Assembly: GCF_004134905.2 (NCBI RefSeq)
Contig: NZ_SDPQ02000002.1
Coordinates: 682,001-746,000, forward strand
Direction: 5' to 3'
Source of the DNA: Aeromicrobium ginsengisoli
Lineage (GTDB): Bacteria > Actinomycetota > Actinomycetes > Propionibacteriales > Nocardioidaceae
Length of the DNA: 64,000 nt
In this document: positions 17,328 through 25,169 of the stretch, piece after piece
How positions within the stretch are numbered: position 1 is the stretch's first letter
Layout of the letters: every line of letters begins with the position of its first letter
Translations under genes and position numbers: made by a program
Notes under the pieces: model-generated
The model's input: only the letters and a program-made list of their open reading frames with translations
The model's database searches: none
What the model was told of the DNA's origin: nothing

Positions 17328-18683
17328 ATGACTGCAGAATTCGCTCCCAGCGGCCTCTTGGGGGACCTCACCAGGGCCCGCCCGGGGCGCTCCGCGCGGG
17401 CTTCGAGCTTCGACCAGACCGGACGCAACCGGGACAACTGGATCGTCATGCCCGGTGAGGAGCGGACGCTCGCCGACCTCGAAGGCCCCGGATTCATCAC
17501 GCACATCTGGATGACGCAGTCCTGCCGGGTCCAGCCCGGACCCGGCCAGATCGACCCGACCGTCGTCGGGGTGCCGATGCTCGAGATCCACAACGCACTC
17601 GGGGTCAGCTGGGAGGTCGTCGACCCGGACTACTACCGCAAGGTGCTGCTCAAGATCTACTGGGACGACCAGGACGCCCCGAGTGTCATCGCGCCGCTGG
17701 GCGACTTCTTCGGGCTGATGAATTCGCTGTCGGGGAGCTACGACTCCCTCCCACTGTCGGTCTCGGCCAAGGAGTCAGAGCTCAACACCTTCGGGGGCAG
17801 CGCGGCGTTCAACAGCTACTTCAGGATGCCGTTCGGCAAGCGCGCTCGCGTCGTCGTGGAGAACCAGAACGACATCCCGTACCTGCAGTACTTCTACATC
17901 GACTACGAGCTGTCGCCGACCCCGTTGCCCGAGGACACGGTCTACTTCCACTCGCACTGGCGCCGGGCGCTGCCCAACGCGGGGTGGGGACCCGACCTTC
18001 AGGCCAACAGCATCGAGACCACGGTCGCCAACCTCGACGGCGCCGACAACTACGTCGCACTCGAGACTGAGGGCCGCGGCCACTATGTCGGCTGCACCCT
18101 CGCCGTGCGGCACTTCCAGGGCTCATGGTGGGGCGAGGGTGACGACATGATCTTCATCGATGACGACACGTGGCCGCCCAGCCTCCACGGCACCGGCATG
18201 GAGGACTACTTCGGACACGCCTGGGGCATGCAGCGCAACGCGTACCAGTTCAACGGCACGATCGTCCACGAGGAAGACGTGCCTGGCTTCCACCACAGCT
18301 ACCGGTTCCACATGGTCGACCCGATCCGTTTCGAGAAGCGCATCAAGGTCACCTTCGAACACGGCCATGGCAACCACCTCTCCGACGACTGGTCGTCGAC
18401 GGCGTACTGGTATCAAACTCTGCCTTCACCGGTGCTGCAGGTGCCTGACGTCGACCAGCGACTCCCGCTACGCCCGATCGACCGGATCATCGAGGCGCCG
18501 CTGCCGCCTTTGAACGACGAGCAGCGTGCCGCCCGCCAGCAGGCTGCGGAGCGGATGAGTACGTTCGTTGCCGCGCGGGATGCGCTTCGGGAGGAGCGTC
18601 GGGCGCAGATCGACGAGTGGGAGCGTGGCAACCTCGCCCAGGCTCGGGCCATCCGCCGCGCCTACGACGCGGGACGGGAGTGA
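17328..18683 (+). CDS. GH172 (DUF2961) glycoside hydrolase, putative difructose-anhydride hydrolase/synthase
   Basis: A 451-residue protein of the DUF2961/GH172 family. The founding member, from Bifidobacterium dentium, interconverts inulobiose and difructose dianhydride I. Visible family blocks are GPGFITHIWMT near residue 61, SWWGEGDDM with Glu270, and HGTGMEDYFGHAW with Glu292. These two glutamates sit where the nucleophile and acid/base were reported in that enzyme, as I recall it. There is no signal peptide, so it acts in the cytoplasm. ATG 17328 follows AAGGA. It overlaps the GH32 gene (GTGA) and shares an operon with a sugar kinase. Opening of imported anhydrides is the natural role. 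Other GH172 members cleave arabinofuranosides, so the specificity is inferred from the neighbours. Confidence 0.82.
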   Translation: MTAEFAPSGLLGDLTRARPGRSARASSFDQTGRNRDNWIVMPGEERTLADLEGPGFITHIWMTQSCRVQPGPGQIDPTVVGVPMLEIHNALGVSWEVVDPDYYRKVLLKIYWDDQDAPSVIAPLGDFFGLMNSLSGSYDSLPLSVSAKESELNTFGGSAAFNSYFRMPFGKRARVVVENQNDIPYLQYFYIDYELSPTPLPEDTVYFHSHWRRALPNAGWGPDLQANSIETTVANLDGADNYVALETEGRGHYVGCTLAVRHFQGSWWGEGDDMIFIDDDTWPPSLHGTGMEDYFGHAWGMQRNAYQFNGTIVHEEDVPGFHHSYRFHMVDPIRFEKRIKVTFEHGHGNHLSDDWSSTAYWYQTLPSPVLQVPDVDQRLPLRPIDRIIEAPLPPLNDEQRAARQQAAERMSTFVAARDALREERRAQIDEWERGNLAQARAIRRAYDAGRE

Positions 18684-19933
18684 CGGACGTGCGACCCTCA
18701 CTCCATTTCACCGCGCAGCGTGGCTGGATCAACGACCCGCACGGCTTGACGTTCCACAACGACACGTATCACCTGTTCCACCAGTACGTGCCGGACAGCA
18801 TGGTCTGGGCGCCGAACTGTCACTGGGGCCATGCCACGAGCCCGGACCTGGTGAATTGGACGCACCATGATGTCGCGTTAGCGCCAGGCGACGGCGACGA
18901 CGGCATCTGGACCGGTTGCCTCGTCAAGGACGGGGCGGAGACCCGCGTTCTCTACACCTCTGTCGCCGAGCCGAATCTCGGTCTTGGTCGAGTCCGAGTG
19001 GCCACTCCCAATGACGAGACCTGGGACTCGTGGACGAAGGGGGACATGGTCGTACGTGCCCCGGAAGACATGGACCTCATTGCCTATCGCGACCCGTTCG
19101 TCGCCCGTGACGGGTCGGGTTGGCGCATGTACATCGGCGCCGCCACTAGGGACGGTCAGGCTCTCGCCCTCACCTACACCAGCGACGACCTGCAGGCGTG
19201 GGCCTACGACGGTGTGGCACTTTCCCGCTCGACGCACGAGACCGATCCCGTCTGGATGGGTGCGCTGTGGGAGTGCCCGCAGATCTTCGAGGTCGACGGG
19301 CACTGGGTCATGGTGAGCTCGGTGTGGGACGACGACGTCCTTCACTACGTCGGATACGGCATCGGTGGTGCCGACTCGCAGGCCGACGGAAGATTCACTC
19401 CCGCGGACTGGGGCCAGCTGAGCTTCGGTGAGTCGTACTACGCTCCGTCGTTCTTCCGCGACCGAGAGCAACGACCGTGTTTGATGTTCTGGATGCGGGG
19501 CGTCAGTGACGTCGACCAAGGTTGGGCGAGCTGCCTCAGCGTGCCCTATCTTCTGTCGGCCCGGGACGGACGAATCGTCGCCGATCCTCATCCGGAGATC
19601 GCCGGGCGTCGCACCACGCGTCTTGGCGCGCGCGAGGCGGCTTCGGCGTTCGACCTTGAGTGGCTGCCGGCTCCGGCCGGCGACCAGCTGGTCCTGGCCG
19701 CCGATGCGGGCAAGACCGCATGTCTGACCGTCACCGACGGGGCTGTGACCTTGGAGCGCCCAGGCCGTGACGTCTGGTCGATGCCATGGTCAGGCGAAAA
19801 GCTGCGGGTGCTCGTCGACGGCTCGGTCATCGAGGTCTCGTCGACCGTGGGTGTCCTGGGCGGTGCCATCGAGCCCAGCACCACCTGGCACTCGGTCGTG
19901 GGGGAGTGCACGGCCTGGAGCCTCGGAGAATGA
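18680..19933 (+). CDS. intracellular GH32 beta-fructosidase
   Basis: A 417-residue GH32 enzyme without signal peptide. The three acidic motifs are present: WINDPHG with the nucleophile Asp19, YRDPF with the transition-state Asp138, and WECPQ with the acid/base Glu198. A short C-terminal beta-sandwich follows. It releases terminal fructose from sucrose or fructo-oligosaccharides, and in this operon probably from the inulobiose or levanbiose formed by the GH172 enzyme. The GTG start at 18680 overlaps the GH172 stop and puts the WINDP motif at its usual place near the N terminus. Confidence 0.92.
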   Translation: MTDVRPSLHFTAQRGWINDPHGLTFHNDTYHLFHQYVPDSMVWAPNCHWGHATSPDLVNWTHHDVALAPGDGDDGIWTGCLVKDGAETRVLYTSVAEPNLGLGRVRVATPNDETWDSWTKGDMVVRAPEDMDLIAYRDPFVARDGSGWRMYIGAATRDGQALALTYTSDDLQAWAYDGVALSRSTHETDPVWMGALWECPQIFEVDGHWVMVSSVWDDDVLHYVGYGIGGADSQADGRFTPADWGQLSFGESYYAPSFFRDREQRPCLMFWMRGVSDVDQGWASCLSVPYLLSARDGRIVADPHPEIAGRRTTRLGAREAASAFDLEWLPAPAGDQLVLAADAGKTACLTVTDGAVTLERPGRDVWSMPWSGEKLRVLVDGSVIEVSSTVGVLGGAIEPSTTWHSVVGECTAWSLGE

Positions 19934-20892
19934 ACGCGAGTCCGCCCACGACTGCTGGCGATCAGCCGACCATCCTGGTTGTCGGCGAGGCGCTCGTCGA
20001 TGTCGTCGTCCGCCATGACGGCAGTCGTAGCGAGCATCGGGGCGGCAGCCCGGCGAATGTGGCGGTCGGACTCGGCAGGCTGGGGCATCCGGTCACACTC
20101 GCGACGTCACTTGGCGATGACCCGCACGGCCGAATGATCGACGCCGAGCTCACGGCGAGCGGAGTCGCCCTGGCGCCTGGTCTCTTCAACGATCGACCGA
20201 CGTCGACGGCCACGGCCTGGCTGGACTCGCGCGGGTCAGCCCGGTACGACTTCGACATCGTCTGGGAGCCGCGCAGCCTGGACGTCCTGCCGAAGGCGTC
20301 GTTCGTTCATGCAGGCTCGATCGCCGCATTCCTCGAACCTGGTGCGGATGCGGTCGAGGCGCTGATCGGGAGTGTCGCAGCCTCGACGATCGTGACGTTC
20401 GATCCCAACATCAGACCACGACTCCTTCCAGACCGCGCGGCCGTGCTGGCGCGGATGGATCGTCTGCTCCCGCGATGCGACGTCGTCAAGGTCAGCGATG
20501 AAGACCTGGACTGGCTGCACCCGGGCGTGCCTCCGACTGAGGTCGCGCGACGGTGGATCAGCCTCGGTGTTCGGCTGGTCGTGCTCACCGCCGGGGCACG
20601 CGGATCGTTCGCTGTCCACGAGGCCGGGGAGGTCCAGGTCGCGTCCTCAGTCACGCAGGTGGTCGACACGATCGGCGCCGGAGACGCGTACATGTCGGGG
20701 TTGCTGGATGCCTTCGTGGCCGGGGCCCTGACGGGACGGGAGCCGAGCGAATCAGTTCGGAATCTGACCCTGGCTCAGGTGCGAATCTGCATGCAGCACG
20801 CCAACACGTCCGCGGCGATCACCGTGGGCCGGATGGGCTCCGAGCCACCCCTGCGGCATGAGCTTCCCAGCTTGATCCCCGCGAAGGTCTGA
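19930..20892 (+). CDS. PfkB-family carbohydrate kinase, probable fructokinase
   Basis: A 320-residue ribokinase-family enzyme. The N-terminal substrate part includes ILVVGEALVDVVV and RGGSPANVAVGLGRLG. The C-terminal catalytic motif is DTIGAGDAYMSGLLDAF with the base Asp252 in GAGD. It should phosphorylate fructose released by the preceding GH32 enzyme to fructose-6-phosphate. The ATG overlaps the GH32 stop (ATGA), so the hydrolase and kinase are made together. Nothing resembling a terminator is seen before the next unit. Confidence 0.9.
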   Translation: MNASPPTTAGDQPTILVVGEALVDVVVRHDGSRSEHRGGSPANVAVGLGRLGHPVTLATSLGDDPHGRMIDAELTASGVALAPGLFNDRPTSTATAWLDSRGSARYDFDIVWEPRSLDVLPKASFVHAGSIAAFLEPGADAVEALIGSVAASTIVTFDPNIRPRLLPDRAAVLARMDRLLPRCDVVKVSDEDLDWLHPGVPPTEVARRWISLGVRLVVLTAGARGSFAVHEAGEVQVASSVTQVVDTIGAGDAYMSGLLDAFVAGALTGREPSESVRNLTLAQVRICMQHANTSAAITVGRMGSEPPLRHELPSLIPAKV

Positions 20893-20933
20893 CCACAGCT
20901 CTCGCGAATGTCTTCCGGCCTGAGCGTTCGTCT

Positions 20934-20945
20934 GCGAAACGTTTG
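20934..20945. promoter_or_regulatory. LacI-type operator upstream of the GH91 unit
   Basis: The sequence gcgaaacgtttg matches the fructan-module palindrome. It lies 42 bases after the kinase stop codon and upstream of the putative promoter for the leader ORF and GH91. Confidence 0.75.
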
Positions 20946-20976
20946 TCTCGAATCGTGAGCAGTCTCAACCCCGTAC

Positions 20977-21006
20977 TTGTGATCCAGGCCACAGCGGTTG
21001 TACGTT
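20977..21006 (+). promoter_or_regulatory. putative promoter of the leader-GH91-GH32 unit
   Basis: A TTGTGA (-35-like, 20977-20982) and TACGTT (-10-like, 21001-21006) are separated by 18 bases. Transcription would start about 7 bases later, on or next to the ATG at 21013, so the leader ORF may be read from a leaderless mRNA. An operator copy just downstream (21024-21036) could block the polymerase. This is inferred from spacing only. Confidence 0.45.
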
Positions 21007-21012
21007 CTTCGC

Positions 21013-21213
21013 ATGGAGAACGTCGAAACGTTTGCGCCATCACCTGGCGGCCCTGCCCACCTGTCTCGGCGTCGCCTGATCCAGGCCTTCGCCGCGACGC
21101 TGGTGGTGGCTCAGATCGGCGGCATGGGCGTCGGCGGGCCCGAGACGGCAACTGCGGTTGCTGCCACGACCCAGTCGCCGCCTGCGTACGACGACATCGT
21201 GGGCCTGCTCTGA
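21013..21213 (+). CDS. short ORF consisting of a twin-arginine signal peptide
   Basis: A 66-residue ORF beginning MENVETFAPSP and containing SRRRLIQAF followed by a hydrophobic stretch, the layout of a Tat signal peptide with its twin arginines. It stops about 28 residues after the hydrophobic part. The GH91 gene that follows lacks a signal peptide and starts 52 bases later in another frame. Both frames carry stops between them, so one simple frameshift would not fuse them. It may be a decayed export signal, a regulatory leader peptide or a small membrane peptide. An operator palindrome lies inside codons 4-8. Confidence 0.45.
   Translation: MENVETFAPSPGGPAHLSRRRLIQAFAATLVVAQIGGMGVGGPETATAVAATTQSPPAYDDIVGLL
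21024..21036. promoter_or_regulatory. LacI-type operator inside the leader ORF
   Basis: The sequence cgaaacgtttgcg matches the module palindrome and lies 18-30 bases beyond the putative -10 box, a position suited to blocking elongation or initiation. Confidence 0.7.
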
Positions 21214-21265
21214 CCAGTCCTCTGAAGCCCGTTCTGCTCTCAATGTTCGATGAAAGGACCTCCCC

Positions 21266-22441
21266 ATGGCACCCACCGTCTATGACGTGACGACCTGGCC
21301 TGCGAGCGTGTCGCCCTACAGCGACATCGGACAGGTGATCAACGAGATCATCGCCGACATCCACAGCGTGCAGACCAGCCCGACGACCCGGCCCGGTGCG
21401 GTGATCTACATCCCGCCGGGCCACTACACCCTCGAGACGACGGTGAACATTGACGTCGGGTTCCTGACCATCAAGGGGTCGGGGCACGGATTCATGTCCG
21501 AGGCCGTCCGGGACGGCACGGATCATTCGGCCTGGGTGGAGACCCTGCCCGGCTCGAGCCACGTGCAGATCGCGAACAGCGACCAGGTGGGCTTTCTGGT
21601 CAATCGGGCGACCGACCCGGGCGCGAACGGTCGGCTGAACTCGATCGTCTTCCAGGACTTCTGCATCGACGGGGTCAGTGCCAGCAAGCCGTACCTGCCC
21701 GGGAACGGCAAGACCGGCATCAAGGTGCAGTACGACTCCGACTCGCTGCGAGTCGAAGGCATGGGGTTCGTCTACCTCGCGAATGCGTTGGTGGTGCGCA
21801 ACGCGGACGCGTTCAACATCACCAACAACTTCATCACCGAGTGCGGCAACGCGATTCAGCTCGTCAATGGCGCCATCGTCGGCAAGATCACCAACAACTA
21901 CCTGATCACCCCGTGGGCCGGGAACTCCATCTTTCTGGAGAACAACGACAACTGCCTCATCAGCGGCAACAGCCTGCTCTGGGGCGCGCGGATCCAGCTC
22001 AAGAACGCCCACCGCACGCTGATCACCGGCAACAAGTTCGTCAGCAACTTCTCCGGGATGATCGTCCAGGAGGCTTCGTGCCACGAGCACCTCATCTCTG
22101 GAAACCATTTCAGGCGGATCTTCGGTGACGGAGGCCCCGCTCGCAACGACGATCTCTACGGGATGGTTCAGCTCAACGGCAATGACAACTCGGTCACGGC
22201 CAACACCTTTTCGTTCGACGTCCCGACGGCTGAGATCCTGCCGTCAGGTGCCACGCCCACGGTCGTGCTGGTGAAGGACGGGGATCGGAACTTCCTGGCC
22301 ACCAACAAGCTCGTGGCGAACGTTCCCGTTCGGCACGTCCTGGACGGGAACTCCAGCGCCACCAAGGTGCTGTGGTCCGCCACGACTTCGCAGCTGCAGG
22401 ACCTGACCGGCGGCGACATGTCCTTCGTTGCCACTCCCTGA
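21266..22441 (+). CDS. GH91 family: inulin fructotransferase or difructose-anhydride III hydrolase
   Basis: A 391-residue right-handed beta-helix enzyme. It shares with known inulin fructotransferases the start YDVTTWPASVSPYSDIG, INEIIADI, RPGAVIYIPPGHYTL, NGKTGIKV, MGFVYLANALVVR, NDDLYGMVQLNGNDN and DVPTAEILPSGATPTVVLV. Family members either cyclise inulin ends to difructose anhydride I or III outside the cell or open DFA III inside it. This copy has no signal peptide, which favours the intracellular hydrolase, yet a detached Tat signal ORF lies directly upstream, which favours a once-secreted fructotransferase. The start has a good site (AAAGGA) and an in-frame TGA at 21251 rules out extension. 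Confidence 0.88.
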   Translation: MAPTVYDVTTWPASVSPYSDIGQVINEIIADIHSVQTSPTTRPGAVIYIPPGHYTLETTVNIDVGFLTIKGSGHGFMSEAVRDGTDHSAWVETLPGSSHVQIANSDQVGFLVNRATDPGANGRLNSIVFQDFCIDGVSASKPYLPGNGKTGIKVQYDSDSLRVEGMGFVYLANALVVRNADAFNITNNFITECGNAIQLVNGAIVGKITNNYLITPWAGNSIFLENNDNCLISGNSLLWGARIQLKNAHRTLITGNKFVSNFSGMIVQEASCHEHLISGNHFRRIFGDGGPARNDDLYGMVQLNGNDNSVTANTFSFDVPTAEILPSGATPTVVLVKDGDRNFLATNKLVANVPVRHVLDGNSSATKVLWSATTSQLQDLTGGDMSFVATP

Positions 22442-22442
22442 C

Positions 22443-24707
22443 ATGAGGCGCCGACTGATCGCGCTCCTGGTGGCGGCGCTCGCGGCCGCCGGACTGGCGG
22501 TCCTGCCCGCGACGTCTCCCGCTGCGCAGGCGGGTACGCCGTCGGACTATCCCGAGTACCCGTACGCCGCCACCGACTACACCGAGGCGTTTCGCGGACA
22601 GTTCCACTTCAGTCCGCAGAGCGGATTCATGAACGACATCAACGCCCCGCTCTACTACCGGGGTGTCTATCACCTGTTCTTCCAGCACAATCCGCACGGG
22701 CTCGGGTGGGACACCATCCACTGGGGGCACGCGACCAGTCCCGACCTGGTGCACTGGACGCAACAACCGATCGCACTGGAGCCGGGCGTGCATGCCGGCA
22801 ACCTCTGGTCGGGAGCGGGCTGGGTCGACGTCGACAACGTCACCGGGCTCAAGAAGGGAAACGACGACCCGATCCTGCTCTTCACCAACACCGAGGGCGT
22901 GAGCATCGCCTACTCGACCGATGGCGCGCGCACGTTCCAGATGTACAACGGCGGCGCCAAGGTCATCACCGACTCGACTGAAAGCCGTGACCCCAAGGTG
23001 CAGTGGGACGCTGCGAACAACCGCTGGGTCATGGTCACGTTCCGCGCCGGCACGGGTGCCGTCTTCTACACGTCCACCAACCTTCTCGACTGGACGTACC
23101 GTGGGACCTACGCCGCGAGCTGGTTCGTCGAGTGTCCCGATCTCTACCGCCTTCCCGTCGACGGGGGTGAGACCGAGAAGTGGGTGCTGCAGGATGCCAG
23201 CGGCGAGTACGTGATCGGCTCCCTGAACGCATCCGGAGTCTTCGTGTCCGACTGGGCGTCGCCTCAGCGGATGGAGTGGGGCAAGTCGGACGCCGCCTTC
23301 GCGCCGTCGGTCTGGTACGCCTCGCAGACCTTCAACCAGCTGCCCGCTGGCCGGGTGGTGCAGATGGGCTGGCAGCCCAGCAACGCCGGTGTCACGTGGA
23401 CGGGCAACGCGTCGTTCCCGGTCGAGCTGGGACTCAAGACCTTCCCGGAGGGCATCCGGCTCACCCGCAACCCGGTCAGCGAGATAGCCGGCATCCGGTC
23501 GTCCACCCAGACCTGGGGCAGTCGGTCGATCACCACGAGCTCGTCGAGCGATCCGCTCACCGGCATCAGCGCGGACACGTACGAGTTGACCGCGGTGTTC
23601 TCGCTCGATGGAGCCACGGCGAGCGAATTCGGGTTCCGGCTGCATGCACGCGCCGATGGAACGAGCGATCGCACCGTGGCCTACGCGACCGCGACCCAGA
23701 GCCTCTATGGGATGGCGCTGCCGCCGATCTCGAACCAGGTCACCATCCGGCTCCTGGTGGATCGCGGTCAGCTCGAGGTGTTCGGCAACGACGGCAAGAT
23801 GGTGTTCAGCGACAACGTCGAGTTCGATTCCTCTGCGGGGAGTCGCGGCATCAAGCTGTATGCGACGGGCGGATCGGTCACGCTGACGTCCCTCTCGTTC
23901 TCGCCCATCGAGTCCACCTGGGCGCCGGCCCCGGCGGGCCTCGCGCCGTCCGCGGCCATCGCGTCGACGGCGCATCAGGACATGTGTGTCGATCGTGACG
24001 TCGCGACCGGAAACGCGCAGCTGTGGAGCTGCCTGGGCAACGCCAACCAGACCTGGGCGCTCGACAGCTATGGGCAGCTGACGACCGGCGGGGTCTGCTT
24101 GCAGCTGCCGTCCGGACAGACCGCCAACCTGACCCTCGTCTCTGTCGCGGCATGCACCGGAGGGACGAATCAGAAGTGGCGCCAGGGCAACTTCGGATCG
24201 CTGATCAATCTCGCGTCGGGACGCTGCCTGGACGTGCCTGAGGCCGACTTCTCGAATGGGCGGCAGCTGCAGGTCTACGACTGCGTCGGCACCCGCAACC
24301 AGAGCTGGGTCGGCCCGCCATACTCGGCCGCGGCCGGACGGATCGCGTGGAACACGTCGACCTCGTGTGCAGATCGGGATGCGGCGACGGACACGGTGCA
24401 GATCTGGTCGTGCAACGGGCTGGCCAACCAGACGTGGCGACTGAATGCCGACGGGACTCTGACCAGCGGAGGAGCCTGCATGCAGCTGTCGCCGGGCTCG
24501 CTGGGCAACGGCGCGCTGGTCGGCAGTGCCGCCTGCTCGCCGACCGCGGCGAACCAGCGATGGAGCCGATTTGCGAACGGTCAACTGCGCAATGTCGCCG
24601 CGGGGAGGTGTCTCGACCTCGACTCGGGCAACACGACGAACGGCCGCCAGTTGATCGTGTGGGACTGCGTGGGCGGGCCCAACCAGACGTGGGCAGGACC
24701 GGCCTGA
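22443..24707 (+). CDS. secreted GH32 fructanase with two ricin-type (CBM13) lectin domains
   Basis: A 754-residue exported enzyme. A Sec signal peptide (RRRLIALLVAALAAAGLAVL) ends near residue 33. The GH32 beta-propeller has GFMNDIN with nucleophile Asp65 (MNDIN instead of the usual MNDPNG), SRDPK with Asp183 and ECP with Glu230, then the C-terminal beta-sandwich. Residues ~505-750 hold two ricin B-type lectin domains with repeated NQTW/NQKW-type Q-x-W motifs and paired cysteines, which bind polysaccharide. It starts one base after the GH91 stop. It degrades extracellular levan or inulin. Whether it is exo-, endo- or transfructosylating is not decidable here. Confidence 0.92.
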   Translation: MRRRLIALLVAALAAAGLAVLPATSPAAQAGTPSDYPEYPYAATDYTEAFRGQFHFSPQSGFMNDINAPLYYRGVYHLFFQHNPHGLGWDTIHWGHATSPDLVHWTQQPIALEPGVHAGNLWSGAGWVDVDNVTGLKKGNDDPILLFTNTEGVSIAYSTDGARTFQMYNGGAKVITDSTESRDPKVQWDAANNRWVMVTFRAGTGAVFYTSTNLLDWTYRGTYAASWFVECPDLYRLPVDGGETEKWVLQDASGEYVIGSLNASGVFVSDWASPQRMEWGKSDAAFAPSVWYASQTFNQLPAGRVVQMGWQPSNAGVTWTGNASFPVELGLKTFPEGIRLTRNPVSEIAGIRSSTQTWGSRSITTSSSSDPLTGISADTYELTAVFSLDGATASEFGFRLHARADGTSDRTVAYATATQSLYGMALPPISNQVTIRLLVDRGQLEVFGNDGKMVFSDNVEFDSSAGSRGIKLYATGGSVTLTSLSFSPIESTWAPAPAGLAPSAAIASTAHQDMCVDRDVATGNAQLWSCLGNANQTWALDSYGQLTTGGVCLQLPSGQTANLTLVSVAACTGGTNQKWRQGNFGSLINLASGRCLDVPEADFSNGRQLQVYDCVGTRNQSWVGPPYSAAAGRIAWNTSTSCADRDAATDTVQIWSCNGLANQTWRLNADGTLTSGGACMQLSPGSLGNGALVGSAACSPTAANQRWSRFANGQLRNVAAGRCLDLDSGNTTNGRQLIVWDCVGGPNQTWAGPA

Positions 24708-24718
24708 GCAGTCGCGCG

Positions 24719-25004
24719 CGCTGGACTCCGTCGGGCGCTGAGCGCCCTCCTCCCCGAATCCTGAACGCCGGGGGAGTTGCGCCGTGACCTCGCGTTTCAG
24801 ACTGCGCCCCCGGCAGGACTCCGTCGGGCGCTGAGCGCCCTCCTCCCCGAATCCTGGACGCCGGGGGAGTTGCGAGGTGATCTTGCGGAAATCTGTGCGT
24901 CCCCGGCAGGACTCCGTCGGGCGCTGAGCGCCCTCCTCCCCGAATCCTGGACGCCGGGGGAGTTGCGAGGTGATCTTGCGGAAATCGGTGCGCCCCCGGC
25001 AGGA
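24719..25004. repeat. 93-bp tandem repeat array ending at a tRNA-like attachment site
   Basis: Three units with a period of exactly 93 bases: a partial one to 24801, 24802-24894 and 24895-24987, plus the first ~17 bases of a fourth (24988-25004) that runs into a tRNA 3' end. Each unit holds a perfect hairpin gggcgc-tga-gcgccc (first copy 24733-24747) and an imperfect larger inverted repeat, ccccggcagg against gaatcctggacgccgggg. Both arms resemble the acceptor and T-arm of the adjacent tRNA remnant. Because 93 is a multiple of three, all frames stay open across it, but I see no reason to call it coding. The hairpins may end transcription from the fructan operon. Confidence 0.85.
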
Positions 25005-25013
25005 TTCGAATCT
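24989..25013 (-). other. tRNA 3'-end remnant, likely attachment site (attL) of the element
   Basis: Read on the minus strand, the segment gives a T-loop TTCGAAT followed by cctgc and the acceptor strand cgggggc plus a discriminator base, the 3' end of a tRNA whose 5' end should read gcccccg. The rest of a tRNA cloverleaf is absent to the right. The integrase gene begins 157 bases away. This is the pattern left when a tyrosine recombinase inserts at a tRNA 3' end. The intact tRNA should lie at the far right end, outside the window. Arg is a guess from the acceptor sequence. Confidence 0.65.
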
Positions 25014-25169
25014 GTCCTTGGACTGTGGTCATAATGCCTGTGTTGTATGTAATTTCAGGCTGAAACGCCGGTCACGAGGCGAATCGGGGGCCGACAAATT
25101 CGGACAGATCCGGACGGCAGGGTACGTATCTCTGCCCACGTTTCTGCCCACGAAAATGGGGGTGCGGAG

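Noticed and set aside
21266-22441. One simple frameshift joining the Tat ORF to GH91
   Set aside because: Stops are present in both frames between 21211 and 21253 and GH91 has a clear ribosome site, so a single base error does not restore a fusion.
24777-25034. Plus-strand frame coding 31-residue repeats (AGLRRALSALLPESWTPGEL type)
   Set aside because: The frame stays open only because the DNA repeat is 93 bases, a multiple of three; other frames and the opposite strand are open too. No ribosome site or family match.
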